From Cucumis sativus (Eukaryota > Streptophyta > Magnoliopsida > Cucurbitales > Cucurbitaceae), in the NCBI RefSeq assembly GCF_000004075.3, contig NC_026655.2, forward strand, positions 18,957,489 through 19,021,488: DNA of 64,000 nt, written 5' to 3'. Each line of letters opens with the position of its first letter. Within the stretch, counting starts at the first letter, position 1. A program made the position numbers and the translations under genes. Below are positions 49,855-61,951 of the stretch, in pieces. Below the pieces are notes generated by a model, which was not told the DNA's origin, did not search any database, and worked only from the letters and a program-made list of their open reading frames with translations.

Positions 49855-52344
49855 TTAAAGTCTTAATTAATGAATTATTTAATTATATTCAAACAAAAGG
49901 AATATTAAATTGAAGTTTAAGATAATCCATTTGTTTTTGTTTAATTAATATTTGATCCGTTCAATAGATTGCTCATTGTTTTGGAAAAGGTCTTATTTAG
50001 ATAACGTTAATCAACCAGTTTATGATGATAATTCCATTTCAATTAACAAAATTATATTACAATAATACAATCTTTAAAAAAATAAAGAAGAATTCTAAAA
50101 GAAAGAGACCCCAAGTCAATGAAGCCCAATTGATTAACCCAGCCTTAGAGGCCCACAAATCAAGAGGCCCAAACCTATACCTTTGTAACCCAACCCAAAA
50201 CTTCAAAATCAGAGGTGTTTGTGTTTGGTTCCATCCTTGGTTTTGGCCAAAATCAAACCAATCTTTCATGAGAAGACTAGAAAGTTGAAGGATATTTTCA
50301 TGTGCTCTCTTAATGTTAATGGTTATGAAACTATAGGAGGTTGATGGGGTTTTGCTATGGTATAACTAATCAGAAAGTATATGTCATACTAAAGACGATC
50401 ATATGTGCCTTTGCTTTGTCTTTTAATTGATTTGCTTTGAAACGATCATTTTTCTTTATAAGAAAAGTAGAGTTTTATTATTATTATTATTAATTTGGGT
50501 AGTACTCCATTCTTATCACATTTCAATCTGTATTGTATTGGTCATTCAGAGTTTTCTTGTCTACTTTTCTCATCGATTTGACATCTCACACACATACATA
50601 TGGAAAGTTGTTCTCCAATTTTTAGTTTAATTATATTTTCAGAACTAGCCATATTTTCATTCTTTATATATACATACCTTTGGATATTCATACTTTTTAT
50701 TTTTTTTCTCAGAAAATAAGGTATATATGTTTGTTGATTAATCTGGTGGGGTTGGCCTGTTTTCTACTATTAATTTGTAGCCTTGAATTTTAGAAATTTT
50801 ATTTCATTATAACTTTTTTCTAATGATTCTATCAATTTACATGTTTCTTTAATTTTTATTTTTTGTTTGACCATTCTTGTATTGTATTGTGTGAATCTTA
50901 TGATTCATTTAAACCCATTAAACTCTTTAAATTATATTTTAAACTATGAAACTAAGGAAAACCAAAAAATAATAAAGAAAACCGTATAATAAACGAGAAA
51001 CTAGAAATAATTATGAAACGAATTACAATAATCATAAATAGTTGTGGACTTCCTAAGATTTAGGCACAATCAATTCAAAGAAGAAAAGCAAGAGAAGCAA
51101 AACAAAAGGAATTATATTTCCATTGTGTGACAATCACAAACACATATATACTTTGACAACTAAGTTAAGAAGGCATTAAGATCCTTATTAAACCTATTAT
51201 TAAAGATAACTTAACTCGAAACCCTTTAAATTAATATTACGACTTGGTTTTCAAAAGTCCACTTTGGACAAATCAAAGTTTGAAGTAGTTTCTTTTTTCA
51301 ATTTCTAAGTGTTATATGTTATAGTATAAGTTTAAGTAATCAACACTGAAACATTTAAACAATTCAGTTCTTGATTCTCTTGGTTGAACTGTTTTCATAT
51401 TGGAATATTGTTCAAACATTGATGATAATATTTTAGAAAAATAATACTATAAAATGACATTTATTAATTTTTAAGTTCATAATCCTAAAGACCAAAATCC
51501 CAAAAGAATATAGGCATGGGGAACACAATTATACAAAATAAATTACAGAAACTTTCACTCCCAAGATTTGGGGAAGAAGAAGAAGACATGAATATATAGT
51601 AATTATTAGATCATTTCATTTTCTTTTCTTTTCTTTTCTTTTCTCTCTCTAAATTTGTTTCTAAATATATCCCAATTGTGTTTTTTCCCTTTAAACTTAA
51701 TTATTATAAATAATAACAATATATTTAGTTTCAAATATTTGTCAATTTTTAACAGTGAAGAAGAGCAGTTAACCCTCACATGCTGACACCCAACTTCCAG
51801 CTTGGTTTTAGTTAGCTTTTCCTTTAATCAATGTTAAAAGAGAAAAGAAAAGGGATCTATACCCTTTTTAAAAGCCTAATAAAGCTCTAACTCTTAACTC
51901 AACATAAACTCTGATAATTCACCCACAATTTATAATAATCCTTGGAATCTCTAACTCCAAATATTTGAAAGAAAGAAAAAAAAAACAAAGTTAGCTAAAA
52001 CATAATTCAATAATTGAACTAATTAGAATTTCTAATAATCTTTGGATCCATAAGAATTATGTGAAAAATAAAAACACAATCACACAATATATAAGCAAAA
52101 AGATGAATATGATTTGGCAAAATACATAAATATATATAGTCTTAATTACATTGAAACTAACACAAAGGGAAAAAAAAGGTCTTGACCAAAACAAAGTTAC
52201 AAACTTGAAAGGGAATAAAATATATAGTCTAGAGAGGAAGAGATAATGAATTAGAAATACAATGGTTGTTTTCATGAATTTGTTCATTTATACACATACC
52301 CACGTTAAAATCAATAATTATTAAAAAGAAAAAGAAAAGAAGAA
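49855..52344. other. Intergenic, AT-rich
   Basis: Includes the distal promoter of the TMEM230-like gene and the 3' flank of the SIAMESE-related gene. Several GGCCCA/GCCCAA words (50125-50195) form a site II-like patch within 600 nt of the TMEM230-like start. A TTTTC microsatellite lies at 51618-51645. No gene seen. Confidence 0.6.
51618..51645. repeat. (TTTTC)n microsatellite
   Basis: Five TTTTC units followed by CTCTCT. Confidence 0.85.
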
Positions 52345-52650
52345 TTAGTGAATGGGTTTGATTTTCTTGGAAGGAATATGGAACTGAAAATATACAGAAT
52401 TGAGATCTTGTGGAGCTTCAAAGAATGGAGGAGGCAGAAAGTTCAATTTCCTTCGAGGGGGACGGGGTTTCTTTGGCGCCGGTGGACAGATGATGGCGGG
52501 CTTCAGGCGGGCGGCGGCGGCGGTGGGAGTGAGACATTCTTCTTCCTGATCTTCTTGCTGTTGTTGTTCTGTTTTATGTTTGGGGATGATGAATTGAAGG
52601 GAGGATAATGGTGTAAGTGGGGAGAATTCATCTAGAATTTCCATACCCAT
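52345..52650 (-). CDS. SIAMESE-related (SMR) cyclin-dependent kinase inhibitor
   Basis: A single exon encodes 101 residues, the usual size and intron-free layout of this plant family. Diagnostic parts are a TP site (41-42) in EECLTPT, the block CPPAPKKPRP (55-64) with following basic RRKL, and the acidic/aromatic PPFFEAPQDLNSVYF (74-88), which resembles the cyclin/CDK-contact region. SMR proteins bind CDK-cyclin complexes in the nucleus, block mitosis and promote endoreduplication, often in response to stress or in trichome development. Which SMR it corresponds to cannot be fixed from sequence alone. The first ATG is used; a second at codon 3 would change little. A Gln run (29-32) lies in the variable N-terminal half. 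It has no functional link to its neighbours beyond position. Confidence 0.88.
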   Translation of the reverse strand: MGMEILDEFSPLTPLSSLQFIIPKHKTEQQQQEDQEEECLTPTAAAARLKPAIICPPAPKKPRPPRRKLNFLPPPFFEAPQDLNSVYFQFHIPSKKIKPIH

Positions 52651-54576
52651 ATTTTTGTAAGTTTGGAGGAGAAATATTGAATGGAAATTGAATAATAATA
52701 ATAATGGGTAAAGTTGATGAGAAGGGGAATTGAAATGGTGATGAAAGAGAGAAGAGAAAAGAGAGAGAGAGGGATGGATAGAGATATATGTGAGGGAGAG
52801 AACATGGGGTGGGGACTATCATCAATTCAAATAGTGTTTTATTTCAGTGGGGCTAACCCTAGGAGAGAAACACTTCACTCTTTGTTTGGAAGTGAGGTTA
52901 CTAAATGTATCTTGACTTTTTTTTCAGTTAAAAGTGAAAACAATAATAACAATTTAGCAATATTCTCATCCTACGTCATCTAATTTAACAACATATAACA
53001 TATACAGAGATCACTACATATATATCAAGATCATGTTTCAATTACATTGATACATCTCCATCAACTCTCCACTTTCATTGCTAATCTCAAGTACTCTTAC
53101 GGTTTTTTTTCAACCATGATTTAGCTTCAATTTTCTTATTATACATTAAAAAGAAATTTACAGTGATACATTTCTTAACCTGGTATCCAAACAAATATAC
53201 ATATATATATATATATATTCTGTTGAACAGTTCACTGTACAAACTAGGTTGAAGAAGAAAAGAGGGTGAAAGAAATGAGAAGGAAGAGTCAAAGGGGAAC
53301 AAAAAGATAAGAAAGGAGAAATATAATATATATGTGTGGAAGGCTAAAGATCAGTAGATGAAATAATATGGGAAGGAACAAAGCCAAAGAGCAGCCTTTA
53401 AACTCACTGACAAACAGTAAATGAAGGGTTGTTCATCTTCTTGTCTCCATTATACTTTAACTCACTTACACACACTCAAATCTATATGTGTATATATATA
53501 TATCCCATCTTCTACTTCCTTCTTTTTCACTCTACTTTTATATAATTTCCTTCTCTTTGGCTTCACTCTTAAAAACATTTATTTTTCTTTCTCATACTTT
53601 ATTATTTGTTTTTTCATTTATGTAAAAAGTTGATGATTTTTGTCCACTTCAAAAGTGGAAGATTGGGTAATAGGTGTGGGAGAGATGCCCTCCTCTTTGT
53701 TTTCTAGTTATGTTTTGGCTTTATTCCTCTTTTCAGGGGAAAAGGTGAATGAAATAATAAGAAAACACACACACTCACACATTTGGTCAATTTAGCAACT
53801 CACTCTCTCTTCTTCAACAAATCTATCAATTTCACTATTATTTTCATTATATTCATCCATTACTTTCTAATTCTTCTAACAAATATCTCGTTTCTATCTT
53901 TGATCATAGATCATAGTTATATGTACGGTAACTTCATTAATGTTTAATTATAATTAGAGTAAACTAATTTAGGTAAAATTAAAAAAAAAAAAAACTAATA
54001 CACTAGTGATGCATAGCCATCCAAGCACATGATCTCAACTTAGGTGAAAAACCACCTCACACAATCACTTAAAAACAAATAATATTAATGTATAAAATTA
54101 AGATGATTATAGCATGTCGTCGTGTATTGTATATATTTATATTCATTTGAATGTTTGCATATATTTCTCAAATATTTCCAAAGCTAGCTACATATAGAGT
54201 GGAACTATAGCCACTCACAAGTCTATCCAACCACACTCTACAACATTTAATTATAACCACACCGCACAACTATATAATCTATAAATTTTAGGAATAGTTT
54301 GGCATGTGCTTAACAAAACTAAACTTACTTTGGTGACCAATAAATCAAGAAGAGTGATAGTTTGGTGGAAATTTATTATAATGTAAATTAGTTAGCACAT
54401 GTATGTTTTTAGAATATCTCTAGTATAAAAAGTTTACAAAATTAGTCAAAATTAAATTTGATTAATTTATTTAACCTTCACTAGTGTTATATAATTTTGA
54501 GATCTTGGTTAAGTATTTAATAAAAATCACGAGAACTTAATTAATTAGGGACCACGAGCTATTGGAAGAACAACAC

Positions 54577-54597
54577 ATGATGATGATGATGATGATC
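54577..54597. repeat. (ATG)7 microsatellite
   Basis: Seven ATG units in AT-rich non-coding DNA. Confidence 0.85.
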
Positions 54598-55277
54598 TTT
54601 GCTTAGAATGTCTTAAACAAACAAATTAAAATTAAATTAAAGTGTAGTTTGTTTCTTTGATTAAAAAGGGGATTATTGCCTAATTAATTAAGATCCAACT
54701 CAGTTAATCTAATAATTAAGCAAACACTTTGCAGACAAAAGCTGCCTTAGGATAACATGCTTTCATATGAGCTTTGTTTAGTTTTGTTATAACAAAAATT
54801 ATTAAAAGTAATGAAAAAGAAGAGAAAGTATATATACAAACAAAGAAGAAAAGTCTAAATAATTAATTACTACACAATTACTTATCGTTTTCTTTAAAAT
54901 TGAAGTCTAAATGAAATGAACCGACATAGTGTCTTGATGTCATATGCACATTAGATTCATGAGAAGAATATTAGACTTAGAAAAAAGTAAAATAATTTAA
55001 ACCATATATATTATATATATATATATATACCCATCATTTATGAGAGTTGGAAACTTATGTACTATTTTGTAACTATATGAGTTTTTTTATGTTTTATCTA
55101 TATATACTATAGAGATTGAAGGGAGTTTTGAAAACTGAAAAATTGAAAAACTAAAATAAAAGCAAAGTTGGTAGATTTGGTAATTATTTGGGCTCCTTTA
55201 CTAAACCATATGATTTTTAAAATTAGATATGTGAATTCCTTTTGGACTTTTAAGCTTTTGAGATATATTTCACCGGC

Positions 55278-55420
55278 GAGTTTGCAAAAATAGCAAAACA
55301 ATTTATGATAATAGAGCTCGTGTCACTTACTTTTTTAAAATTATAAATTTAAAAGCAGATTACCGTCATATTTGCTAAATTTACAATATGCAAAACAAAT
55401 GTGCTATGAGCTGCTTTTTT
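55278..55420 (+). repeat. Dispersed repeat, copy 2
   Basis: Shares ordered words with 13928-14100 in the same orientation (GAGTTTGCAAAAATAG, ATGATAATAGA, AATTTAAAAG, GTCATATTTG, TATGAGCTG). It lies 41 kb from the first copy, so a moderately old transposon family is likely. Confidence 0.65.
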
Positions 55421-57476
55421 TAAAAAAAAAATTGTCATGTAATACAATTTCTTGAACTATATGTAGTTTTTAAGAATACAACTCTTTTTGTTAAAACACA
55501 ATATGAACCATGGTAAGAAATTGAGAAAAAAAATATACGGTTTTCAAGAATCGAAAACCAAAAAACCAAAAACAGAATGGCTAGACGTGTTTGGTAACGA
55601 GATTTTTGGTTTCTGACTTTTGGAAATTAGTTCTACAAAATCTCTCTTCACCTCTAAATTTCTTGCTTTGATATCTACATTTTATTGGTTCATGTTTTAA
55701 AAAACAAAGTCAAAATTTAAAAACTAAAAATAAGGATATATAGTTTTAAAAAATTTGTTTTTGATTTTAGAATTTGACTAAGAATACAATAAGTCTACAT
55801 AAGATTGACACAAACCATAGTAAGAAAATTAAATGAAAGTAAATAGGGTTGATCTAAAATAACGAAATAATTACCAAATCGGATTTGATATTTTGTTTTT
55901 GACATTCTACTATAGTTTTCTAAGAACTCCTTCTCGTCAATTTTAGCTAAAAAATTAACTCTTTATTACCATATATCGTTAGGTTTTAAAAGCTCGTATT
56001 TCTTAGATTTTGACTAAAAATTCAAAAATTTAAAAGATATAAAACCGTTAGAAAAAAACGACAAAAAGAAAATATTAAGCGCTGTTTTGAAAAGTCAAAT
56101 AGTTATCAATAAAATGGATTGTTCCATAAATAATATGTCTTGGATAAATTCTTCATTATTGGTGGCAGAAAAACCCTACATGATTGTGGTTTTGAGGAAT
56201 TGTTGTTGTTGTTTTTTCTTTTCTTTTTCTCCAATCAAATATATGTTTTCAGATCTTCGTCTCTAAAACTCACCTCCTCTTCCTTTTCTCTCAATAATCA
56301 CCTTAGGGTTTTCTGATCATACCCCTAATATATATATAGAGAGACATTGATTAACATAAATTAGGGTTAAAGTTGAGTTATAAACTTCTCACAGCAAGTC
56401 AAATTCAGATCTTGAGAAGCTAGCAGAAAGGCTTGAAGGTTTTTTTTCTTTTCTTTTCTTTGTTTTGATCTTTATGTCCAATGTAATTTAAAGGGCAGAA
56501 GTTAATATGTCAACACAGTAACATAATTGATAATAATGTTTTTCTTCAAGTCTTTCTCAAAGATAAGAATCCTATGTGTGATTGAAAGAGATAGAAACTA
56601 ATTAAATTAACAATAACAATAATAATATGAAGAGGGAAAATAAATAAATAAATAAACAAACCCTAGTGGGCCAAACCCAAAGGAAAAATTAAACAAACAC
56701 ACACACATACAAGTACACAAATACATGCAATTTTAATAGACAAACATTATGTTGAATAGAAAGATATATGAAGAGAGAGTGTGTTGAGGGAGACCCTTAA
56801 AGCATCCTATGAAAAACTTGTCTATTTCAAAATTAAAACTCTTTCTTTTCTCTTTTCTCTTTTCTCTTTAGAGTTTTTTCATTAAAATCTCTACCTATTT
56901 AAGTCATAATTTAAAAAGAAAAAAAAATGGTGGGTTTGTTGTTTAGCCAAAACTCATCACATGGGGTTTCCCACTCTGCTTTTGTCATTTTTAATGCCTA
57001 AATTTTAGATTGGTCTCTCGTATTCTTCTATATAACATCTAAAAAACACGACTTATCAAAACCCTAACCTAAATCTAACACTTTTTTATCTCAGCTAAAA
57101 AATATATATGTGAAATACATTGTCTTTAACTCTATATAAATCTTTTTTCATCACAAAGAAAAGGAATATTATATTTAATATATATCAAGTTTTGTTATGT
57201 GATAACTTATTAAATATATATTGACATTTTATAGTTATATCCATAAAAATAAAATTTTGATATCAATACCAATATTGACATTAATATTTTAATCCTTACT
57301 TATAATTGGACTTCTTAGCATAGGTGAGATTTGAAAGGAATATATTTACTAAAACGAAAAAAAAAAAAACCATTATGAATGATTGCATTGAGTAATGGTT
57401 GTGAGTGGGTTTTTTTTTTATTTCAAATTTTGGCCGGTAATATGTTATTAATCATTTCTTTTTTTTGAAATTATAC

Positions 57477-57508
<32 letters not shown>

Positions 57509-57604
57509 GAATGAATGGAAATAATTAGTACTTTGAAGGCAAAAATTAATGGAACTAATCAAATGACATCAACTTTTTGTCGGGTGTGGGTCATTTAGCT
57601 AAAT

Positions 57605-57606
<2 letters not shown>

Positions 57607-57683
<77 letters not shown>
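57607..57683. repeat. Long AT microsatellite
   Basis: About 38 AT units with a single phase break near 57657, the longest simple repeat in the window; a (CATA)n/AT run lies at 57473-57508 just before it. Confidence 0.92.
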
Positions 57684-57687
<4 letters not shown>

Positions 57688-60039
57688 TTTGATTACTTTA
57701 ATTATATATGTAGGAAATATTGTGTGTGTGTGTGTATTAAGAAAATCCATAACATTTTTTTAATTACAATTATTTAAGAAAGTATGTATTGTACATTACC
57801 TTGTCCATTCACTTCTAATGTAACTAAACATTGTAATATAATTATATATATGTGTGTAATATACTAAATCCAAAAGTTTCCTCTTTTCCTTTCAAGCCCA
57901 TTGACAATATTGACTAGACTTTTAAATTTGTTAATGTTGCAATTTAAAAAATATAGTTACATTAATCTTAATAGAATAATTTTTTTTCTATTTTGGCAAC
58001 CCTTTATTTTATCAATTTTCTCTCTTTTTTTTTTTTTTTTTTTTGAAAGAAATCAAAAGAATGGGCCAAACTATTAACGGGTATTAAAGTCCAAACAAAA
58101 ATTATTGGGCCAGTACAAACCTTCATGGGCTCAATACATTTTTAACCCCAACAAGGCATGGTTAGTCGGCCCTTTTGCTCTCTCGTTTGGTGAAATATTG
58201 TACCTATTACCTCCATCCTCTATGCTTCTCAGCTACAAATATAATATATACATATAAAGTCAATGGTAGAAAATACAAATTATATCTAAAAATGAAAACT
58301 TTAGGAAATATTTAATTATATTCCACACGGTTTTATTGAGATGTAGCCAAGAATCTGCCAATGGCCCACAAACAATCAAGAAAGTCACTTCTTTTTAGGC
58401 TTTTTTAAAAAGAAAAATGAGAAATCAATTTTCTAATTATTATTTTTAGCAATTTGATTACCTATTTAATTATTTCCATAGTTCCAAATCTCATGTAACC
58501 GTTTTTATAATCTCCCTTCAATTTACAGAGTCAGTGGATGAAACCTACACAAGTAGTATTTCTTCAAATTATTTTTTAGTACATGTATAAAGTGGTCTTT
58601 TTTTTCAAATAAAAAAGATATAACATTTTGTTTTTGTGATAGACGAAACTAAGTGTGTCTTTGAATTGATTTTATGAGTGCTCGTTGTTGGAACCAAATG
58701 GTAATCGTTGTTGTGTCTTGAGAAATTTGTGGTTTTAAAAGTAAAAATTGATGCGACATTTGTGCTAAATTGTATATGTCGGTTGCGGTTGCGGATGCTT
58801 TCAAAGTTAGCTCAAATGCATACTCTACTTGCTAGAGAAAGGAATGAAATGGATGAATGAAAATAAATTTGTGTATCAATTTGTCGGAGATTATTTTAGA
58901 CCTAAAATTAATGTTTATAAATATTAAGAAACTCAGTTTAAAGAGGTATATGTTATACAAAAAAAAACCAGTTTTAAAAATTTGCTTTCCAATTTTAATG
59001 ATCGATTTTGCTAAACTTATTTGGTAAAACTATTAACATGTAAATAAGTCAACAAAATTTATGAAATAATAAGTTTTAAAATGAATTAAATATTGAATAA
59101 TGGTGGACATAGATTTTCTGTTTTCATCTTTGTAAGTTAATCTCAAAGATTTATTGGAATGATTATTTTTTTGCCATAACACACGCTAGAAAATTGGAAA
59201 TTCCTTGAACAAAGTAGGGTTCTTAACAAATTAGAGATGTAATTAATGAAAAAGGTAAAGAGAGAAGCACACAAATTTTTCTTTTTAATAAACTTAGAGG
59301 ACTCCATCGACCAAATCTATTGATCTATCAGTATACGCACAGCTCATATGAAAATAACATAAAACTTATACTATTGGGTCAAGATTAGAGTAAGAGTTGA
59401 ATCTTCCACCTTATATACGGCCAATATTTGTTTTCAATTATTATCTTTAGAATTATGTTATCTTTGTGATTGAACTATTGCAAAAGTATATATATATATA
59501 TATGTATTTAAAGATGCATGCAACATGCAAGCAAATTTGTATTTTTCTTTTGCTAGCTAATGACTGATTTACCCTTTAAGAAAGAAAAAAAAGTCCAATA
59601 GTGGAGGAAAAATTATAAAGCCATTATCATGGAATTTCTATAGTATATTAATTAAAAGTATAACATTTTTTGTTTTTTTATTAAATAAAAATAAAAAAAT
59701 AAAAGTAAAAAAGTCCAACCATGTGGGACCCTCATATTGTTTGGTCAAATTAGCTTTCAAGAATATATATATATATATTATATAATATAATACATTTAAC
59801 AAAATTACATGGATACCCTTCCACCTCGTTGTTCCATCACGAGAGATTCCGAACGTGGCTTTGACTTGGACCTACGCGATTGCTTCCCTCAACTCCGAGG
59901 CTACTTTTGACTTTACACTTTTCATTCTTTTTTTCATATTACTCTAGCTAGAGTCACCAGGTATCTTCATGAAACTGCGTCACAGCCCAATGGGTAAAGG
60001 CCTTTCATTCCTCCACACTTTTTCTTTTCTTTTCTTTTT

Positions 60040-61210
60040 TCAACTCTTTTGGGAAACGCCGTCGGTGACCGTAGGGTGCGGGTGACGGTGATCCCCCTCG
60101 TATGTTACGAGAAGCATCGCCGGATCGTCACGAGCTCTTTCTACCTTTTTTCTCGCCGGACATCCTTTCACGCTGCTACATCTGTAATACCCTCTGCCAG
60201 ATTCAAAGTAAATAACATTAATTCATTATCCTCACTATTTGACTTTGATTCATTACTTCTCTCTCTATCAATCTCTCTACCATTTACTTTCAATTTCATC
60301 GTAACAATAAATTAGAAAAATATTCATATTTGACCAATTCTTTTCGGAATTAATTATTTCAATTTGGTATTTTTTTTTTAGCGTTTATTTGATCAAAGAT
60401 AATACTAAAATTGAGGAATTACCTAGGATAAGGTGAGCCTTTGATGGGTTTTTGGCCGTACTTTCTCCATGAGTATTCATCGGAGGGTATATCAGCGATC
60501 TTAGAACTGATCGCCGGGACTTTTACCGTTTTCTTCATTCCAGATTTCCTGAACAAATTCAATTTCAATTTCAAATTAATTAACAAAATCCCAAATCAAA
60601 TCCCAAACAAAAAAGAAAAATCAAGAATCTCCAATCAATACCTTCGCTTGGCACAGTGACAGAGCTTCGAATTAGGAACCTTACAACCAAATCCAGATAC
60701 ATCGTGACACTTGCTCTTCATCGCCAACGGCGGTTTACCGGCGTTGGCCGGCGGCGTTGCATAGACAGACAGATCAAGCTTACCGTTAGAAACACTACCG
60801 TCGCCGGTGACCGTAGACACAAAGGAAGAGGTAGTAGTGGAATCTCTAGACTCAGGGACTTTCGAAACAGGGGAGAAATTAAGTTTAGAGAAATGGGTTT
60901 TCTGAGGCGGATCGAGGGAATTCAGAACGGGATTTGGAGAATCGGAAGGTCCACGGCGGAAACGAGCGTGGCCGGTTCGGTTTAAGAGGGAAATCAACCG
61001 TTTAAATTTGGAGACGGTGAAATCGGTGAGAAGAGAAGAATTGAGATCGATGTTATTAGGAGATTCAGAGTGGTGGTGGTGGTGGTGGTGGTGTTGTTTG
61101 GATAAGAGATGGATTAGATGATTCATGCTTTGTAAACCCGCAGTGGCGGCTTCTTCAATGGCTGTTTGATCGTCGAAGAAGGCCGGAAAAGCTGCTAGAT
61201 CGACGGCCAT
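60040..61210 (-). CDS. Group IId WRKY transcription factor (three exons)
   Basis: Exons 61210-60642, 60548-60423 and 60193-60040 encode 282 residues; all junctions keep phase. The start MAVDLAAFP and [20 protein letters not shown] (a calmodulin-binding C-motif region) with HARF (81-84) mark group IId, like Arabidopsis WRKY7/11/15/17. A Cys/His plant zinc cluster (C168, C176, C184, C186) precedes the basic RRKSGMKK nuclear signal. The WRKY domain holds WRKYGQK (217-223) and the zinc finger C237-X5-C243-X23-H267-X-H269. The last intron falls after the PR of SPYPR, the R-type position standard for this group. Such factors bind W-boxes and often restrain basal defence, tuned by Ca2+/calmodulin; the role here is inferred. 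Oddities: eight His at 40-47, CPARKKVE instead of the usual CPARKHVE, and only 13 residues after the finger. Confidence 0.95.
61069..61093. repeat. (TGG)n trinucleotide repeat coding for a His tract
   Basis: On the gene strand this is a run of CAC/CAT codons giving eight consecutive His in the WRKY protein. Pure codon repetition suggests length variation between accessions. Confidence 0.85.
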
Positions 61211-61283
61211 GGATTTGGAGAAGAAGATTGGAATGTGAGAGAGAAATGTAATTTAGGGAAGAAAGAGTAAAGGGAAGGAGAGA

Positions 61284-61289
61284 TTTATA
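61284..61289 (-). promoter_or_regulatory. TATA box of the WRKY gene
   Basis: TATAAA on the minus strand, 74 nt before the start codon, implying a short leader of about 45 nt. Confidence 0.55.
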
Positions 61290-61314
61290 AAAGAGAGTGG
61301 TGAGGAAAAAAGAA

Positions 61315-61951
61315 AGTCAATGCAATTTTGGTCAACTCATATTGCCTTCCATAAATAATTTTTCTTCTTCTTTATTTATTTTAAATTCCCAAATAGTTTA
61401 ATTAAAGTTTTGTTTGTTTTACTGGCAGAGAGTGGAAGACAGAGAAGATAAAAAGAATATATACATAATTCCTATAATTGTTTTCTTAATTTCAAAATTC
61501 TTTACTTTAAAATAAAATTATGAAATAAAAAACGTGAAGAGTCTAACTAAAGTTGATAGAGTTGATGTCACATTGTTTTGTTATGCAGGATAGGTTAGAA
61601 AGAAAACGGGACCCTAACTATAATAATTGAGCTAAAGAGTGGGTATTGTAGTTTGAATGAGTGGGAAAGAAATTAGGGAAATGTAAAAGTGGATGCTAGT
61701 GGGTGGTTCCCAACAAAGGGAAAAGCAGGTAAGAAAAACCAATAAAACTTGTCTACAAAGAAACATTGGGAATACAAAAGTCAACTCCCCTCTTTTTAAT
61801 TTTCTAAACCCAAATTCAATTTATTTATGTTTTTTTTTTCTTTTTATTTAATATGTAAAATAGATAATAATTAATAGGGAAAGAATCCAAGTCAAGGTAT
61901 GCAACTGCAGGCCCTAACCCATCGAAACTTCTCCTTTTTCTCTTTGGTCAA
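61315..61951 (-). promoter_or_regulatory. W-box cluster upstream of the WRKY gene
   Basis: Five TTGAC[CT] cores lie on the gene strand, at 61315-61320, 61330-61335, 61779-61784, 61890-61895 and 61946-61951. The first two are 15 nt apart and just upstream of the TATA box. W-boxes are the WRKY binding site, so auto- or cross-regulation by WRKY factors, common in this family, is a fair inference. Confidence 0.7.

Larger units (their letters stand above)
52651..60039. other. Intergenic, AT-rich
   Basis: The first 200-400 nt (purine-rich on the plus strand, CT-rich on the gene strand) form the leader and promoter of the SMR gene. The remainder has no recognisable coding text. It contains an ATG/GAT trinucleotide repeat, AT microsatellites (the longest at 57607), a second copy of a dispersed repeat, and a GGCCCA patch near 58055-58175. 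The last 200 nt, which are richer in GC (GATTCCGAACGTGGCTTTGA and after), are probably the WRKY 3' UTR. Confidence 0.6.

Noticed and set aside
57577..57777. A 66-residue frame of Tyr-Ile repeats
   Set aside because: It is the translation of the AT microsatellite.
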